In this document: positions 25,832-34,390 of the stretch, piece by piece | Position numbering within the stretch: position 1 is the first letter of the stretch | How the letters are laid out: every line of letters begins with the position of its first letter | Assembly: GCA_035532475.1 (NCBI GenBank) | Contig: DATKQY010000008.1 | Location: 60,078-124,077, forward strand | Length of the DNA stretch: 64,000 nt | Source: DATKQY01 sp035532475 | GTDB taxonomy: Bacteria; Actinomycetota; Acidimicrobiia; Acidimicrobiales; Bog-793 | Direction: 5' to 3' | Translations under genes and position numbers: made by a program | Notes under the pieces: generated by a model | The model's input: the letters and a program-made list of their open reading frames with translations, nothing else | Told to the model about the DNA's origin: nothing | Database searches by the model: none

Positions 25832-26662
25832 GTGAAGAACGCATCAGACGACGCGACCACGGAACCGGCGTACCTCATCCGCTCGGCGGACCACGTCCTG
25901 AAGCTGCTGCGGCTCGTCGCCGAGCGTGGGGCGCTTCGCGTCGCCGAGGCGGCGGCGATCCTCGGGGTCGCTCCCTCGACCGCCCACCGGCTGCTCGGCA
26001 CCCTCCGCCACGAGGGCTTCGTCGTCCAGGACCGGCGCGGGGCTGCCTACCTTCCCGGTCCGGGGCTGAGCGAGCTGGCGATGTCCACGTTCCGGGGCAT
26101 CGACATCCGCCTTACCGCACGACCGGTGCTCGAGCGCCTGGTCGAGCGGCTGCAGGAGACCGTCAGCCTCCTCGTCCTCGAGGACAACCGCGTCCGGTTC
26201 ATCGATTCGATCGAAGGGCCGCGCTCGGTGCGCGTCACCTCCCGCCTCGGTGTGGTGATGCCGGCGCACTGCACCTCCGGCGGCAAGTCGATGCTGGCGG
26301 CGCTGTCGCCGGAGGAGCTCACGCGGCGGTACCCGCACCATCGGCTCGAGGTCCTGTCGTCACACTCGATCTCGACGTGGGAGCGGTTGGAAGCCGATCT
26401 GACCGAGGTGCGGATCCGCCGCTACGGGCTGAACTTCGAGGAGGGCGACGCGGGCATCGGCGGCATCGGCGCCTGCGTCCACGACCCCTCGGGCGGCCCG
26501 CTGGCGGCGATCGCGATCGCCTGTCCGATCTCGCGCTTTCGCAACAGCAAGGACGCCTCCGCGATCGCCCCCCCGTTGCTCGAAGCCGTCGAGACGATCG
26601 AGCGCTTCCTGCGCACCGGGCCGCGGCGCGACGAGCGGGGCCTCCAGGAGGAGGCCGGGTAG
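25832..26662 (+). CDS. IclR-family transcriptional regulator
   Basis: A 276-aa regulator. Residues about 15-80 are the winged helix (LRVAEAAAILGVAPSTAHRL, LGTLRHEGFV), and the rest is the ligand-binding domain (PAHCTSGGKSMLAALSPEEL; NFEEGDAGIGGIGACVHDP). GTG start at 25832 without a visible Shine-Dalgarno, so it could be translated from a nearly leaderless message. It is divergent from the TPP-enzyme operon across 179 bp, the normal arrangement for an IclR protein controlling a degradation operon in response to its substrate. Confidence 0.93.
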   Translation: MKNASDDATTEPAYLIRSADHVLKLLRLVAERGALRVAEAAAILGVAPSTAHRLLGTLRHEGFVVQDRRGAAYLPGPGLSELAMSTFRGIDIRLTARPVLERLVERLQETVSLLVLEDNRVRFIDSIEGPRSVRVTSRLGVVMPAHCTSGGKSMLAALSPEELTRRYPHHRLEVLSSHSISTWERLEADLTEVRIRRYGLNFEEGDAGIGGIGACVHDPSGGPLAAIAIACPISRFRNSKDASAIAPPLLEAVETIERFLRTGPRRDERGLQEEAG

Positions 26663-26681
26663 GCCGTCCCTCGCGCCGCCG

Positions 26682-27785
26682 TCAGCGGACGACGTCGACG
26701 ACCGCCCGACCGACGATCTCGCCCCGCGCGAGCGCCTGGTAGGCCTCCGCGGCCTGGTCGAGACCGAATCGCCGGCTGACGACCCGCTCGGGTGAGAGCA
26801 CACCGCGCTCGACAAGGGACAGCAGCGCAGGCATGTCGGTGCGCGGCCGCCCGCCGTAAGAGCCGAGCACCTTCAGCTGGCGCCTCGGGAGGCGCGAAAG
26901 GTCGATCTCGCCCGCGACGCCGGCGGGGGCGATGCCCACGACGACGACGCGGCCGCCGTCCGCCACGACCGACGCCGCGGTGGCGAACGTCGCGGCACTG
27001 CCGAGGACCTCGAAGGCGACGTCCACGCCCCGCCCGGCGGTGATCGCGCGGACGGCCTCGACGGGGTCCGCGACGCGCGAGTTCACCGTGTGCGTCGCCC
27101 CGAGATTCGCCGCGGCGTCGAGCTTCTCCTCAGAGATGTCGATCGCGATGATGTCGCTCGCACCGAACGCGGCGGAGAGCTGTACCAGCGAGGACCCGAC
27201 GCCGCCGGTCGCGACGATCGCGACGGTGTCGCCGACGCGAAGGTCCGCCGCGTTGCGCAGGGCGCCATAGGCGGTGAGCGAGCTGCACCCGAGAATGGCC
27301 ACATCCTCAAGCCTGAGCGAGTCCGGCACCGCGAACACATCGGTCTCCGGCACGACACAGCGCTCAGCGAGGCCGCCCATCGAGTACATCGACACCGGAG
27401 AGCCGTCGGGCCGGAACAGCCGCGTCTCGCCGTCGTAGAGCGTGCCCTTCAGCCGGTTCATCGCGAAGAAGGTCTCGCAGAGATCCTCCTGGCCTCGCAC
27501 GCAACGGGAGCAGTACCCGCAGGGCATGATGAAACTCGCGACCACGCGATCACCGGCGCGCACGCGGCGGACCCCCGCGCCGACCTCGGCGACCACGCCA
27601 GACACCTCATGGCCCAGCACGGCCGGCAGCGGGAAGGCGACCTCGCCCTTCATCACGTGCAGATCCGTGTGGCAGACGCCGCAGGTCGTCACTTCGACGA
27701 GGACCTCGCCCGCACGGGGAGCCGGATCTCGCAGCTCTTCGATCTCCACGGGTGCACCCGTCGCTGTGAGCACTGCGGCACGCAT
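26682..27785 (-). CDS. zinc-dependent alcohol dehydrogenase
   Basis: A 367-aa medium-chain dehydrogenase. Catalytic zinc ligands are visible in TTCGVCHTDLHVM and LGHEVSG; the four structural-zinc cysteines are in CGYCSRCVRGQEDLC. The NAD-binding site is VATGGVGSSLVQLSAAFG. It oxidises an alcohol to an aldehyde or the reverse with NAD(H). ATG start with AAGGAGA. Convergent with the IclR gene (19 bp apart); an 11-bp palindrome CAGGTGACCTG lies at 27801-27811, just before the ribosome-binding site. Confidence 0.93.
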   Translation of the reverse strand: MRAAVLTATGAPVEIEELRDPAPRAGEVLVEVTTCGVCHTDLHVMKGEVAFPLPAVLGHEVSGVVAEVGAGVRRVRAGDRVVASFIMPCGYCSRCVRGQEDLCETFFAMNRLKGTLYDGETRLFRPDGSPVSMYSMGGLAERCVVPETDVFAVPDSLRLEDVAILGCSSLTAYGALRNAADLRVGDTVAIVATGGVGSSLVQLSAAFGASDIIAIDISEEKLDAAANLGATHTVNSRVADPVEAVRAITAGRGVDVAFEVLGSAATFATAASVVADGGRVVVVGIAPAGVAGEIDLSRLPRRQLKVLGSYGGRPRTDMPALLSLVERGVLSPERVVSRRFGLDQAAEAYQALARGEIVGRAVVDVVR

Positions 27786-28176
27786 GGGCTTCTCCTTGTC
27801 CAGGTGACCTGAGAGCGTTGCTCGGACGTGACACCGGGCGCCCGTGACGCGGCGCGAGCGCGCGATTCTGCCAGTCCCGCCACCTTGCCGCCCTACCCGA
27901 GCGCGACTCGCGGCTGCCCTTCCGCCCGCCGCTGGCGATCATGCCGCCAGTTCGTCCTCCAAGTGCACTAGGCCACCTAAGAGTCACGGTGGATGCGCAG
28001 GTGGTGTGAAAGAGACGATCCTTATCTCGTCCCGGTGCGGAGCCCGAAGCTCCCTCCCGCGATGATTCGTCAACCCAGAGAGCGTTGCCCTGACACCGAG
28101 ACGTCCGTTCAGACCTCGGGGGATCGTTCCCCCCGCGCGCGCGCGACGAGCGTGGGTCGGTCGCGCCGCCACGCTG
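27786..28176. promoter_or_regulatory. divergent region: dehydrogenase / secreted protein
   Basis: About 390 bp without a certain gene. It holds the palindrome CAGGTGACCTG (27801-27811) near the dehydrogenase start, and on the right a hairpin GGGGGA-TCGT-TCCCCC at 28118-28133. The last 110 bp are in frame with the secreted protein and may encode its true N-terminus (see that entry). No riboswitch recognised. Confidence 0.4.
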
Positions 28177-30945
28177 ATGGCAGCGTTGCTCGGGTCGGCG
28201 GGCATCGGGGTCGCATTCGCGCCGCAGACGGCGGGCGCCACTTCCGGTGGGGTCACGACGCCGACGCAGCTCGTTTCGACGGCGACCACCGAGTGCCCCT
28301 CCTCAACCAGCGGTTGCACGGCGACGACTTTGGGGGCGGGCGTGACCTTGAAGGTCACCTTCAATGAAGCGGTCGCAATCGCAGCGCCCTCCCTCACGCT
28401 CACCGACGGCACGTCGGAGGGCGTCCTCGGTCCCTCTGCGATGACCGCCACCGCGAGCGGATCGAGCATCACCTTCACTGTGACCGCTGCCCCGACGATG
28501 CAGACGGGTTCAAGCCTCACGCTCAAGAATCTCGAGATCCTCGCCGAGACCGGGGTCACGGCGACCGGCGACGGCTCCGGCTGGAACCTCGTCGCGAGCG
28601 GCGAGATCGACAAGTCGAGCACCTCCTCGACCTGCGTACCGGTCAACGAGCGGATGTTCGGCGGCACAAACTGCTCGATCGGCTCCGGTGCCAGCGGACC
28701 GACGTCGCCAGACGTCTACGACGTCATCGCGCTGCCCACCGCCGACCTCCCGGGACCGCCCGACGACAACGCCCCCGAGGTCATCACGAACTGCCAGGCA
28801 GGCTCGACCGACACCGTCTACGCGCTTGCCGGTGCTGGTCAGCTCGGGACGCAGGCGTGCGGCGACTATCCGGCGGGCGAGAGCGGCATCGGCAACACGA
28901 CCTCCAACACGCTGGACTACATCCCAACGCCCGGGCTGTCCTCCTTCGTCGCCGTAGGCGTCGTCGAGACGATCCCCGGCTCGTTCTACGTCAGCGCGAC
29001 GACCGTACCGCCCGTGATCACGTCGGTGTCGGTCTCGGGTAGCCAGGCAACGTTCGGCTATTCGACTCCGGTCGTGTGTCAGGCGCCGGGCGCTTCCCAG
29101 ACGGTTTCCCAATTCACCTACGCGTCCCCCTGGTGGTCGACCGCGCGCTCGAGCCTCGTGTATCCCTCCTCCGTGACATGTCCCTCCGGCACGTCGTCGA
29201 CGACGTTGATCGCCAACTTCCCGAGCGCCATTCCGACGAGCGTGCGTTTCAAGTACGAGGCGTACGGATCCGGCTACTTCGTCGTCGGCTCGAGCTCGAG
29301 CCCGCTGGCGGGCGAGCGAGAGGCGTCTCAGAGCTTCTATGTCGGTCCGGCGTCGTCGCCGCCGAACCCGACCATCTCCTCGCTCACCGGGCCGACCGTC
29401 GCACCGACTGCTTCCGGCGGCACGTTCGCGGTGGACTTCACTACCGCCGGCGCGACGCAGTGCTCGCTTACGTCGTCACCTTCTGCTGGCGTCAGCATCT
29501 CCATCCCGTACACGCCGGCGCCCTCGAACCCACCGGCTGAGTCAGCCGTTCCGTGCCCGACAGCGGGGACGTCCGCAAGCATCACGCTGCCCGCCAATAC
29601 CGGGTCCGCCGGCATCACCTACACGCTCACCCTGACAGCCACCGGGCTGGCCGGCTCGACTCCGGCGATCCAGACGTTGCCCATCACCGTCCCGTCGAAG
29701 ACGGGTTCGACCACGACCACGACGACCTTGGCACCGACGACCACGACGGCCGCGCCGACAACGACGACCTTGGCACCGACGACCACGACCTTGGCACCGA
29801 CGACCACGACCGCCGCACCGACGACCACGACGGTCGCGCCGACAACGACGACGTCCTCGACGACGACCACGACACTGGCTTCCTCCGCGCCGCAGTTCGA
29901 CTTCGAGGACGGCACGCCGCAGGGTTGGACTCTCCACTACGGACCGGCGACGGTCGCCAACACCGCCACGGTCGCCTTCTCCGGCACCCACTCGCTGGCG
30001 ATCACGCTCACCGGCGCGGGCAACCCCGGGGTCGGCTCGGCCGCTGGTCTCACCGGCCTCGCTTCTGGGACAAAGGTGACCTACCACGTGTACGAGCCGG
30101 CTGGAGTCTCCGTCCAGGTCAATCCGTTCGCGGTCGACACGGGCGACGGGTACCACTTCACGAGCAACTACGCGTTGACTCCCGGTGCGTGGACGACGAT
30201 CACCTGGACGGTGCCCACCACGACCGCTGCGATCAGCTGGATCGCCATGGAGATCGAGAACGGTGGGGGGGCGAAGGGCACCCTCGCCCTCGACGCCGTG
30301 AGCTGGAACGGCGGAGTTCCAGCAACGACAACGACGACCTTGGCACCGACGACCACGACCACGTCCTCGACCACCACGACGACCTTGGCACCGACGACCA
30401 CGACTACGTCCTCGACCACCACGACGACGTTGGCACCGACGACCACGACGGCCGCGCCGACAACGACGACCTTGGCACCGACGACCACGACCGCCGCACC
30501 GACAACGACGTTGCCCCCGCCCACGTCGCAGTTCGACTTCGAGGACGGCACGACGCAGGGTTGGACAGTTGACTACGGACCGGCGACGGTCGCCAACACC
30601 GCCACGGTCGCCTACTCCGGCACCCACTCCCTGGCGATCACGCTGACCGGGGCCGGCAATCCCGGCATCATCTCTCCATCCACCGTCACCGGCATCAGCT
30701 CCGGGACCAAGGTGACCTACCACGTCTACGAGCCGGCAGGCGTTTCAGTAGCGGTCGACCCGTACGTCGTGGATGCCAACGACAACTACTACTTCACCGG
30801 CAACTTCGCGCTGAAGGCAGGCGCCTGGACGACCATCACTTGGACTGTGCCGACCCTGAGCGCCAAGGTCGCCTGGATCGGCATGGAGGTCGAGAACGGC
30901 GGCGGGGCGAACGGCGTGCTCAACCTCGATGCCGTGAGCTGGTAA
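28177..30945 (+). CDS. large secreted Thr/Pro-linker protein with duplicated C-terminal domains
   Basis: At least 922 aa. Residues about 24-150 form a beta-sandwich-like region (VTLKVTFNEAVAI, PSLTLTDGTSEGVLG); 160-510 hold further Ig-like segments; then Thr/Pro linker 1 (about 512-568, repeats of TTTTLAPTTTTAAP), a domain at 573-710, linker 2 (about 717-781), and a second, nearly identical domain at 785-922 (QFDFEDG, then GATVAN-like and TYHVYEPAGVSV). The paired domains look like carbohydrate-binding jelly rolls. The ATG at 28177 gives a hydrophobic but uncharged leader; the same frame stays open back to 28066 and supplies basic residues (RARRAWVGRAATL), so the real start is probably upstream at a non-ATG codon such as CTG 28090. 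Probably cell-surface or matrix adhesin. Confidence 0.75.
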   Translation: MAALLGSAGIGVAFAPQTAGATSGGVTTPTQLVSTATTECPSSTSGCTATTLGAGVTLKVTFNEAVAIAAPSLTLTDGTSEGVLGPSAMTATASGSSITFTVTAAPTMQTGSSLTLKNLEILAETGVTATGDGSGWNLVASGEIDKSSTSSTCVPVNERMFGGTNCSIGSGASGPTSPDVYDVIALPTADLPGPPDDNAPEVITNCQAGSTDTVYALAGAGQLGTQACGDYPAGESGIGNTTSNTLDYIPTPGLSSFVAVGVVETIPGSFYVSATTVPPVITSVSVSGSQATFGYSTPVVCQAPGASQTVSQFTYASPWWSTARSSLVYPSSVTCPSGTSSTTLIANFPSAIPTSVRFKYEAYGSGYFVVGSSSSPLAGEREASQSFYVGPASSPPNPTISSLTGPTVAPTASGGTFAVDFTTAGATQCSLTSSPSAGVSISIPYTPAPSNPPAESAVPCPTAGTSASITLPANTGSAGITYTLTLTATGLAGSTPAIQTLPITVPSKTGSTTTTTTLAPTTTTAAPTTTTLAPTTTTLAPTTTTAAPTTTTVAPTTTTSSTTTTTLASSAPQFDFEDGTPQGWTLHYGPATVANTATVAFSGTHSLAITLTGAGNPGVGSAAGLTGLASGTKVTYHVYEPAGVSVQVNPFAVDTGDGYHFTSNYALTPGAWTTITWTVPTTTAAISWIAMEIENGGGAKGTLALDAVSWNGGVPATTTTTLAPTTTTTSSTTTTTLAPTTTTTSSTTTTTLAPTTTTAAPTTTTLAPTTTTAAPTTTLPPPTSQFDFEDGTTQGWTVDYGPATVANTATVAYSGTHSLAITLTGAGNPGIISPSTVTGISSGTKVTYHVYEPAGVSVAVDPYVVDANDNYYFTGNFALKAGAWTTITWTVPTLSAKVAWIGMEVENGGGANGVLNLDAVSW
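29710..29880 (+). repeat. Thr/Pro linker-coding repeat 1
   Basis: Short units encoding TTTTLAP and TTTTAAP/TTTTVAP follow one another inside the secreted protein gene; the DNA units are variations on TTGGCACCGACGACCACGAC. Confidence 0.85.
30325..30520 (+). repeat. Thr/Pro linker-coding repeat 2
   Basis: A second block of the same units, here also with TTTTTSS variants. It separates the two copies of the C-terminal domain and is prone to slippage or recombination with block 1. Confidence 0.85.
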
Positions 30946-31083
30946 CGCCCACCGAGAAGGCCCTCGACGGACGCGATGGTCACTCGTCCACGAGACGGCC
31001 GGGCGAGTCGTGCGAGGGCGACCGACCGTCGAGTCGCGACGAGCCGCATCTGACGTCCTGGGGCGCGACCGCTCCGGTGGCGA

Positions 31084-31710
31084 TCAGCGGACAGCCGGCC
31101 GCAAGCTCCGGGCGATCCTGCTCAGCGCGCTCCTGGATATCGTCGTGAACTCGCCCGAGCTCACGGATACGTCAGCAAGTGACAGGTCCATCACCACCGC
31201 GCCATCGCGCGCGACAGCCACGTCCTCCGAGGAGGTGATGCCGTTGATGGTGAACGAGACGGCGTACGCCGCGCTTTGCGTGCCGAGTCGGGGCAGCGAG
31301 ATCCTCCCGACGGCTCCGTGGACGACGACGTCGCCGGCCGAGCCCGTGAAGCGCTTGCAGGAATCGAGGTTCGCGACAATGCGCCCGTAGGCGGAAACCG
31401 GCGAGGCGAAGCTCGCGACCTGCTCGATCAGCAGGGGAAGATCGCCCGCGCGGGTGACGAAGGTCGCCGACGCCAGGCCCGTCCGCCGCACACCGGCCGG
31501 CGACAACGCCCGGCCTAGGCAGCCGCCCGAAACCGGGATCGTCGATCTCCCGGGCGCCCACCCTTTCGGCAGCTGACGGGCGCTCAGCAGCGCCGCGCCA
31601 AGGTTCGGGTGGGCGGCGGCCACGCCGCCGGTGCCGGCGAGCGCGACCAGTGCGCTGCTCACGACGGCGAGGAGCACCCGGCGCCAACCACCGTGGATGC
31701 GTCGAGCCAC
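31084..31710 (-). CDS. secreted protein, PknH sensor-like
   Basis: A 208-aa protein. GTG at 31710 follows a clear GGAGG and opens a signal peptide (VARRIHGGWRRVLLAVV, then a hydrophobic core and cleavage near AAAHP). The mature domain contains paired cysteines (GGCLGR and DSCKRF) and segments such as LIEQVASFASPVSAYGRI that recall the extracellular sensor domain of mycobacterial PknH and related secreted proteins. That similarity is by eye and weak. Function unknown; it sits between two other exported proteins. Confidence 0.65.
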   Translation of the reverse strand: MARRIHGGWRRVLLAVVSSALVALAGTGGVAAAHPNLGAALLSARQLPKGWAPGRSTIPVSGGCLGRALSPAGVRRTGLASATFVTRAGDLPLLIEQVASFASPVSAYGRIVANLDSCKRFTGSAGDVVVHGAVGRISLPRLGTQSAAYAVSFTINGITSSEDVAVARDGAVVMDLSLADVSVSSGEFTTISRSALSRIARSLRPAVR

Positions 31711-31898
31711 AGGATCCTCCAGTGAACGGCCCCAGACGGATCCTCCGGGAGGCCACCGACCATCCTGCCACCCTGTGCTCCGACCGTGCGCGCTCTCGAC
31801 CACCAAGGCGGGCACCCCAGGCCGATCCCCGGCCGGTGGCGCCCGCCTCGGGCGCCTCGTGCCTCGACCGAGTCGGCGGTACTCGGCGTAGGCGGAGG

Positions 31899-32003
31899 TC
31901 AGCGGGCGATCACGAGGTGCTCGACGTCGTCGATCCATGACCGGCGGTAGACGGCCCTGCCGCGCGCGGCTTCGGTCCCCCGGTCCCCGGACACTTCATC
32001 CAT
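31899..32003 (-). CDS. possible 34-aa small ORF
   Basis: ATG at 32003 to TGA; the C-terminal part reads YRRSWIDDVEHLVIAR, which looks like a genuine protein end rather than a chance frame. No good ribosome-binding site. It could be a small gene or the surviving tail of a lost gene. Confidence 0.22.
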   Translation of the reverse strand: MDEVSGDRGTEAARGRAVYRRSWIDDVEHLVIAR

Positions 32004-32219
32004 CAGAGCGGAACTCGGCTGACGTCGAGACCCGCGACGACGGCACATCCGGCTCTCCTCTCACGCCCGGACCGTCCCCCGGGTGCCGCCCGACACGGTC
32101 ACTGTACGGGAGGGGACTGAACCGCCCGCGTCAGGAGCGTCGCGGCCCGCTGAACTCTTCGCGGACGCGCTGCCGATTGGCGCGCACCGGACGCGGTCCC
32201 GCCCTTCGCCACGGACGCC

Positions 32220-32253
32220 CCCGACCCGGTCCCCCACGAGGGACCGGGTCGGG
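32220..32253 (-). terminator. 14-bp perfect hairpin after the beta-helix gene
   Basis: CCCGACCCGGTCCC (32220-32233) pairs perfectly with 32240-32253 around a 6-nt loop. It starts 19 bp past the stop of the minus-strand beta-helix gene. No T-run. Confidence 0.7.
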
Positions 32254-32271
32254 CACTGCCCGGGCAAGTGA

Positions 32272-33663
32272 CTAGGGCGCGCTCGTCTCCACGTTCGTCC
32301 CGACGCCGATGAACTGGTTGCCGGCCAGCCCAGCGACCGTCACGTTGTTCGTGACCCAGATCCCAGTCGCGTTGTCGACGATCCGGTTGCCACCGATGGT
32401 GATGGCCACCGGCGAGAACGCCGAGTAGACGAGGATCCCGGTGGTGGCGGTGTCACCCGCGGCCATCGGACCATTCGGGAAGTCGCCGGAGCCTGTGTTG
32501 TTCGTGTAGATGGCGTTGTGAACGACGACGTTGCCGTTGACGTCGTCGGACGCGACGCTGTTGCCGTTGACGACGGTGGCCGGGCTGTGCGAGTGCACCG
32601 TGACGCCGGACAGCTCGTTCCCGGCCAGCTTGTTCCCGGCGACGAGGTTGTCGTAGGTCGCGGTGCCTGGGCCGCTGGCGGCGAGCAGCACGCCGGCGCC
32701 CTCGCCCTTCGTGCCGTTGCCGATCGAGACGTTGCGGAGCACCTTGTTGTCGTAGAGGCCGGCCACCGTCGGGTTCGCCTGGCCGGTCGCGACATCGTAC
32801 GCATTCGGGTTGTGCGCGCCGAAGGTGATCCCGCAGTCGAAGAGGTTGTCGATCACGAGGTTGCCTTCGATCACGTTGTCGTGCGTCGGCCCTGCTTCGT
32901 CGGACAACAAGATGCCGCCCGAGTTGCCCGCGATGTAGTTGTGGGCGACGGTCGAGTCGAAGGCGCCGTCGAGGTGGATGCCCTCACCACAGTCGCCCGG
33001 GATCCCGCCTGCGGCCATGCACTCGGGGTAGCTCGGGGACGCCTGGGCGCCGCCGAGATCGTTGTTCTTGACGACGTTGTGGATGATCGTGACGTCGCCC
33101 ACGCCGATCACCGCGCTCACCGTGGCAACCGGTGGGAGGACCGTGCCGACCAGGATCCCTTCGCCGGTCGCGTTCTCGACCGTGAAGCCTTCGACGGTGG
33201 AGTTGGATGCCGTGACGTCGATCCCGACGTTCTGACCGGTCGCGTCGACAGTCGCGTTCTCGCCCTCAAGTGTGATCGACTTCGCGACGGTCACCGGCTC
33301 GGTGTACGTACCGGGGCACACGACGACCGTGTCGCCGGGCGACGCCGCGGTCACCGCGGCGCCGATCGTCGTGAAGGCGGCCGTCGTACAGGAATTCGTC
33401 GTCGGCGCGCCCGTCGTCACCGGGGCGACCGATGTGGTCGGCGTCGCGGGCGGCGCGACGTACAAGGTGGCGCCGGAGGAGCTGCTCGTGCCTCCGTCAC
33501 CGCCGTGGTGGTGAATGCGGCCGTGATGGCCACCCCGCGCGCCACGGTGATGGTGGCCGGCGGAGGCCGACGCCACGCCTGAACCAACCGCGACTGCGCC
33601 AGCGGCGAGCAGCAGTGGCGGCACCATGGTGGCGACGAGACGGGTCGCTCTGCGAGATCTCAA
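32272..33663 (-). CDS. secreted right-handed beta-helix protein
   Basis: A 463-aa protein. I chose TTG at 33663 because GGGGGAGGT lies 7 bp upstream and it opens a good signal peptide (LRSRRATRLVATMVPPLLL, cleavage near SASA). Directly after follows a His-rich stretch (HHHRGARGGHH and IHHHGG) that could bind metal. From about residue 95 on, repeating strands of the NosD/pectate-lyase-like beta-helix occur: GDTVVVCPGTYTEPV, SITLEGENATV, then many N-x-I/V-x-x-N turns (NVVKNNDLGG, NYIAGNSGGI, NRIVDNATGI). No catalytic residues recognised; polysaccharide binding or hydrolysis is the usual role. Alternative ATG starts would remove the basic N-region. Confidence 0.82.
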   Translation of the reverse strand: MRSRRATRLVATMVPPLLLAAGAVAVGSGVASASAGHHHRGARGGHHGRIHHHGGDGGTSSSSGATLYVAPPATPTTSVAPVTTGAPTTNSCTTAAFTTIGAAVTAASPGDTVVVCPGTYTEPVTVAKSITLEGENATVDATGQNVGIDVTASNSTVEGFTVENATGEGILVGTVLPPVATVSAVIGVGDVTIIHNVVKNNDLGGAQASPSYPECMAAGGIPGDCGEGIHLDGAFDSTVAHNYIAGNSGGILLSDEAGPTHDNVIEGNLVIDNLFDCGITFGAHNPNAYDVATGQANPTVAGLYDNKVLRNVSIGNGTKGEGAGVLLAASGPGTATYDNLVAGNKLAGNELSGVTVHSHSPATVVNGNSVASDDVNGNVVVHNAIYTNNTGSGDFPNGPMAAGDTATTGILVYSAFSPVAITIGGNRIVDNATGIWVTNNVTVAGLAGNQFIGVGTNVETSAP

Positions 33664-33870
33664 CGCTGTACCTCCCCCGTGCAAGCTGCCCCGATGAGCA
33701 GCATTTGCATATCGCTCGCGAGTGCACGAGCCGCGGAACAGCGTAGGAGTGGACAGAAATCGGGTCAATCGCTACTCGATTACCGTTCCTCCTGGTCTTG
33801 CTGCATTCCGAATGCGAGCTGGCTGGCCCGAGGGCCGGCAAGGCGCCCGGGTGCCGCTGGTGCCCCCGGG

Positions 33871-34209
33871 TCAGCCCGAGATGAACCGCATCGGCAGGAC
33901 GGGGGCGACGGCGCCGGTCGCCGCCGGCAGGGCGATCGGCGTCCCGGCACGGCGGACCGTGAGCTCCCCGAGCTCCTGCACCGGCGCCGGCGCCGGCGCC
34001 GGCGCCGGCCAGGTCTCGGCGACCTGGACGTGCCGGTACAGGCCGACGACGTTCTCGTCGATCCGCCGGATGCCGACGTAGCGGAACCGGTGGTCGACCG
34101 GGTAGCCGAACTGGTCCTGGACGACGATCTCGCGCGGCGGGGGCGCGTCACGCGGGACGAGCTCGACGATCTTCTCACCGCGAGGGTCTCCCTCGAGCAG
34201 GATCTTCAT
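33871..34209 (-). CDS. unrecognised 112-aa protein
   Basis: ATG at 34209 with a GAAGGA site. The protein begins MKILLEGDPRGEKIVELVP, has a middle part YPVDHRFRYVGIRRID, and then an Ala-Pro repeat APAPAPAP encoded by four GGCGCC units (33983-34007 region). No family is recognised. It is soluble, without signal or membrane segment. Divergent from the HAD phosphatase gene. Confidence 0.6.
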   Translation of the reverse strand: MKILLEGDPRGEKIVELVPRDAPPPREIVVQDQFGYPVDHRFRYVGIRRIDENVVGLYRHVQVAETWPAPAPAPAPVQELGELTVRRAGTPIALPAATGAVAPVLPMRFISG

Positions 34210-34390
34210 GGCTAAGTCCTTCTCTCGGAGCCTGCCGCCTTCGGGCAGACCCTGTGCGGGACGGCGGGTACCGGGCCTGTCCGCACCCGCATCTTGAGAC
34301 GCCGGGACTTGGCGAGATAGGCCCGGTCGCGGTACGAGGCATCGTGCAGATGGCTGAGACGAGTCGACCGGCAATGCTGGACTGGTCGCG

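Larger units (their letters stand above)
31711..32271. other. intergenic region with small-ORF candidate and hairpin
   Basis: A 561-bp region between two minus-strand secreted-protein genes. It contains a possible 34-codon ORF (31899-32003) and the strong hairpin at 32220-32253. Nothing else was recognised. Confidence 0.5.

Noticed and set aside
27984..28667. 227-codon minus-strand frame opposite the start of the secreted protein
   Set aside because: Begins with plausible residues but has no ribosome-binding site and is antisense to a repeat-rich exported protein gene.
29710..30520. CRISPR-like spacing of repeats
   Set aside because: The repeats encode Thr/Pro linkers in one continuous frame and have no equal unique spacers.
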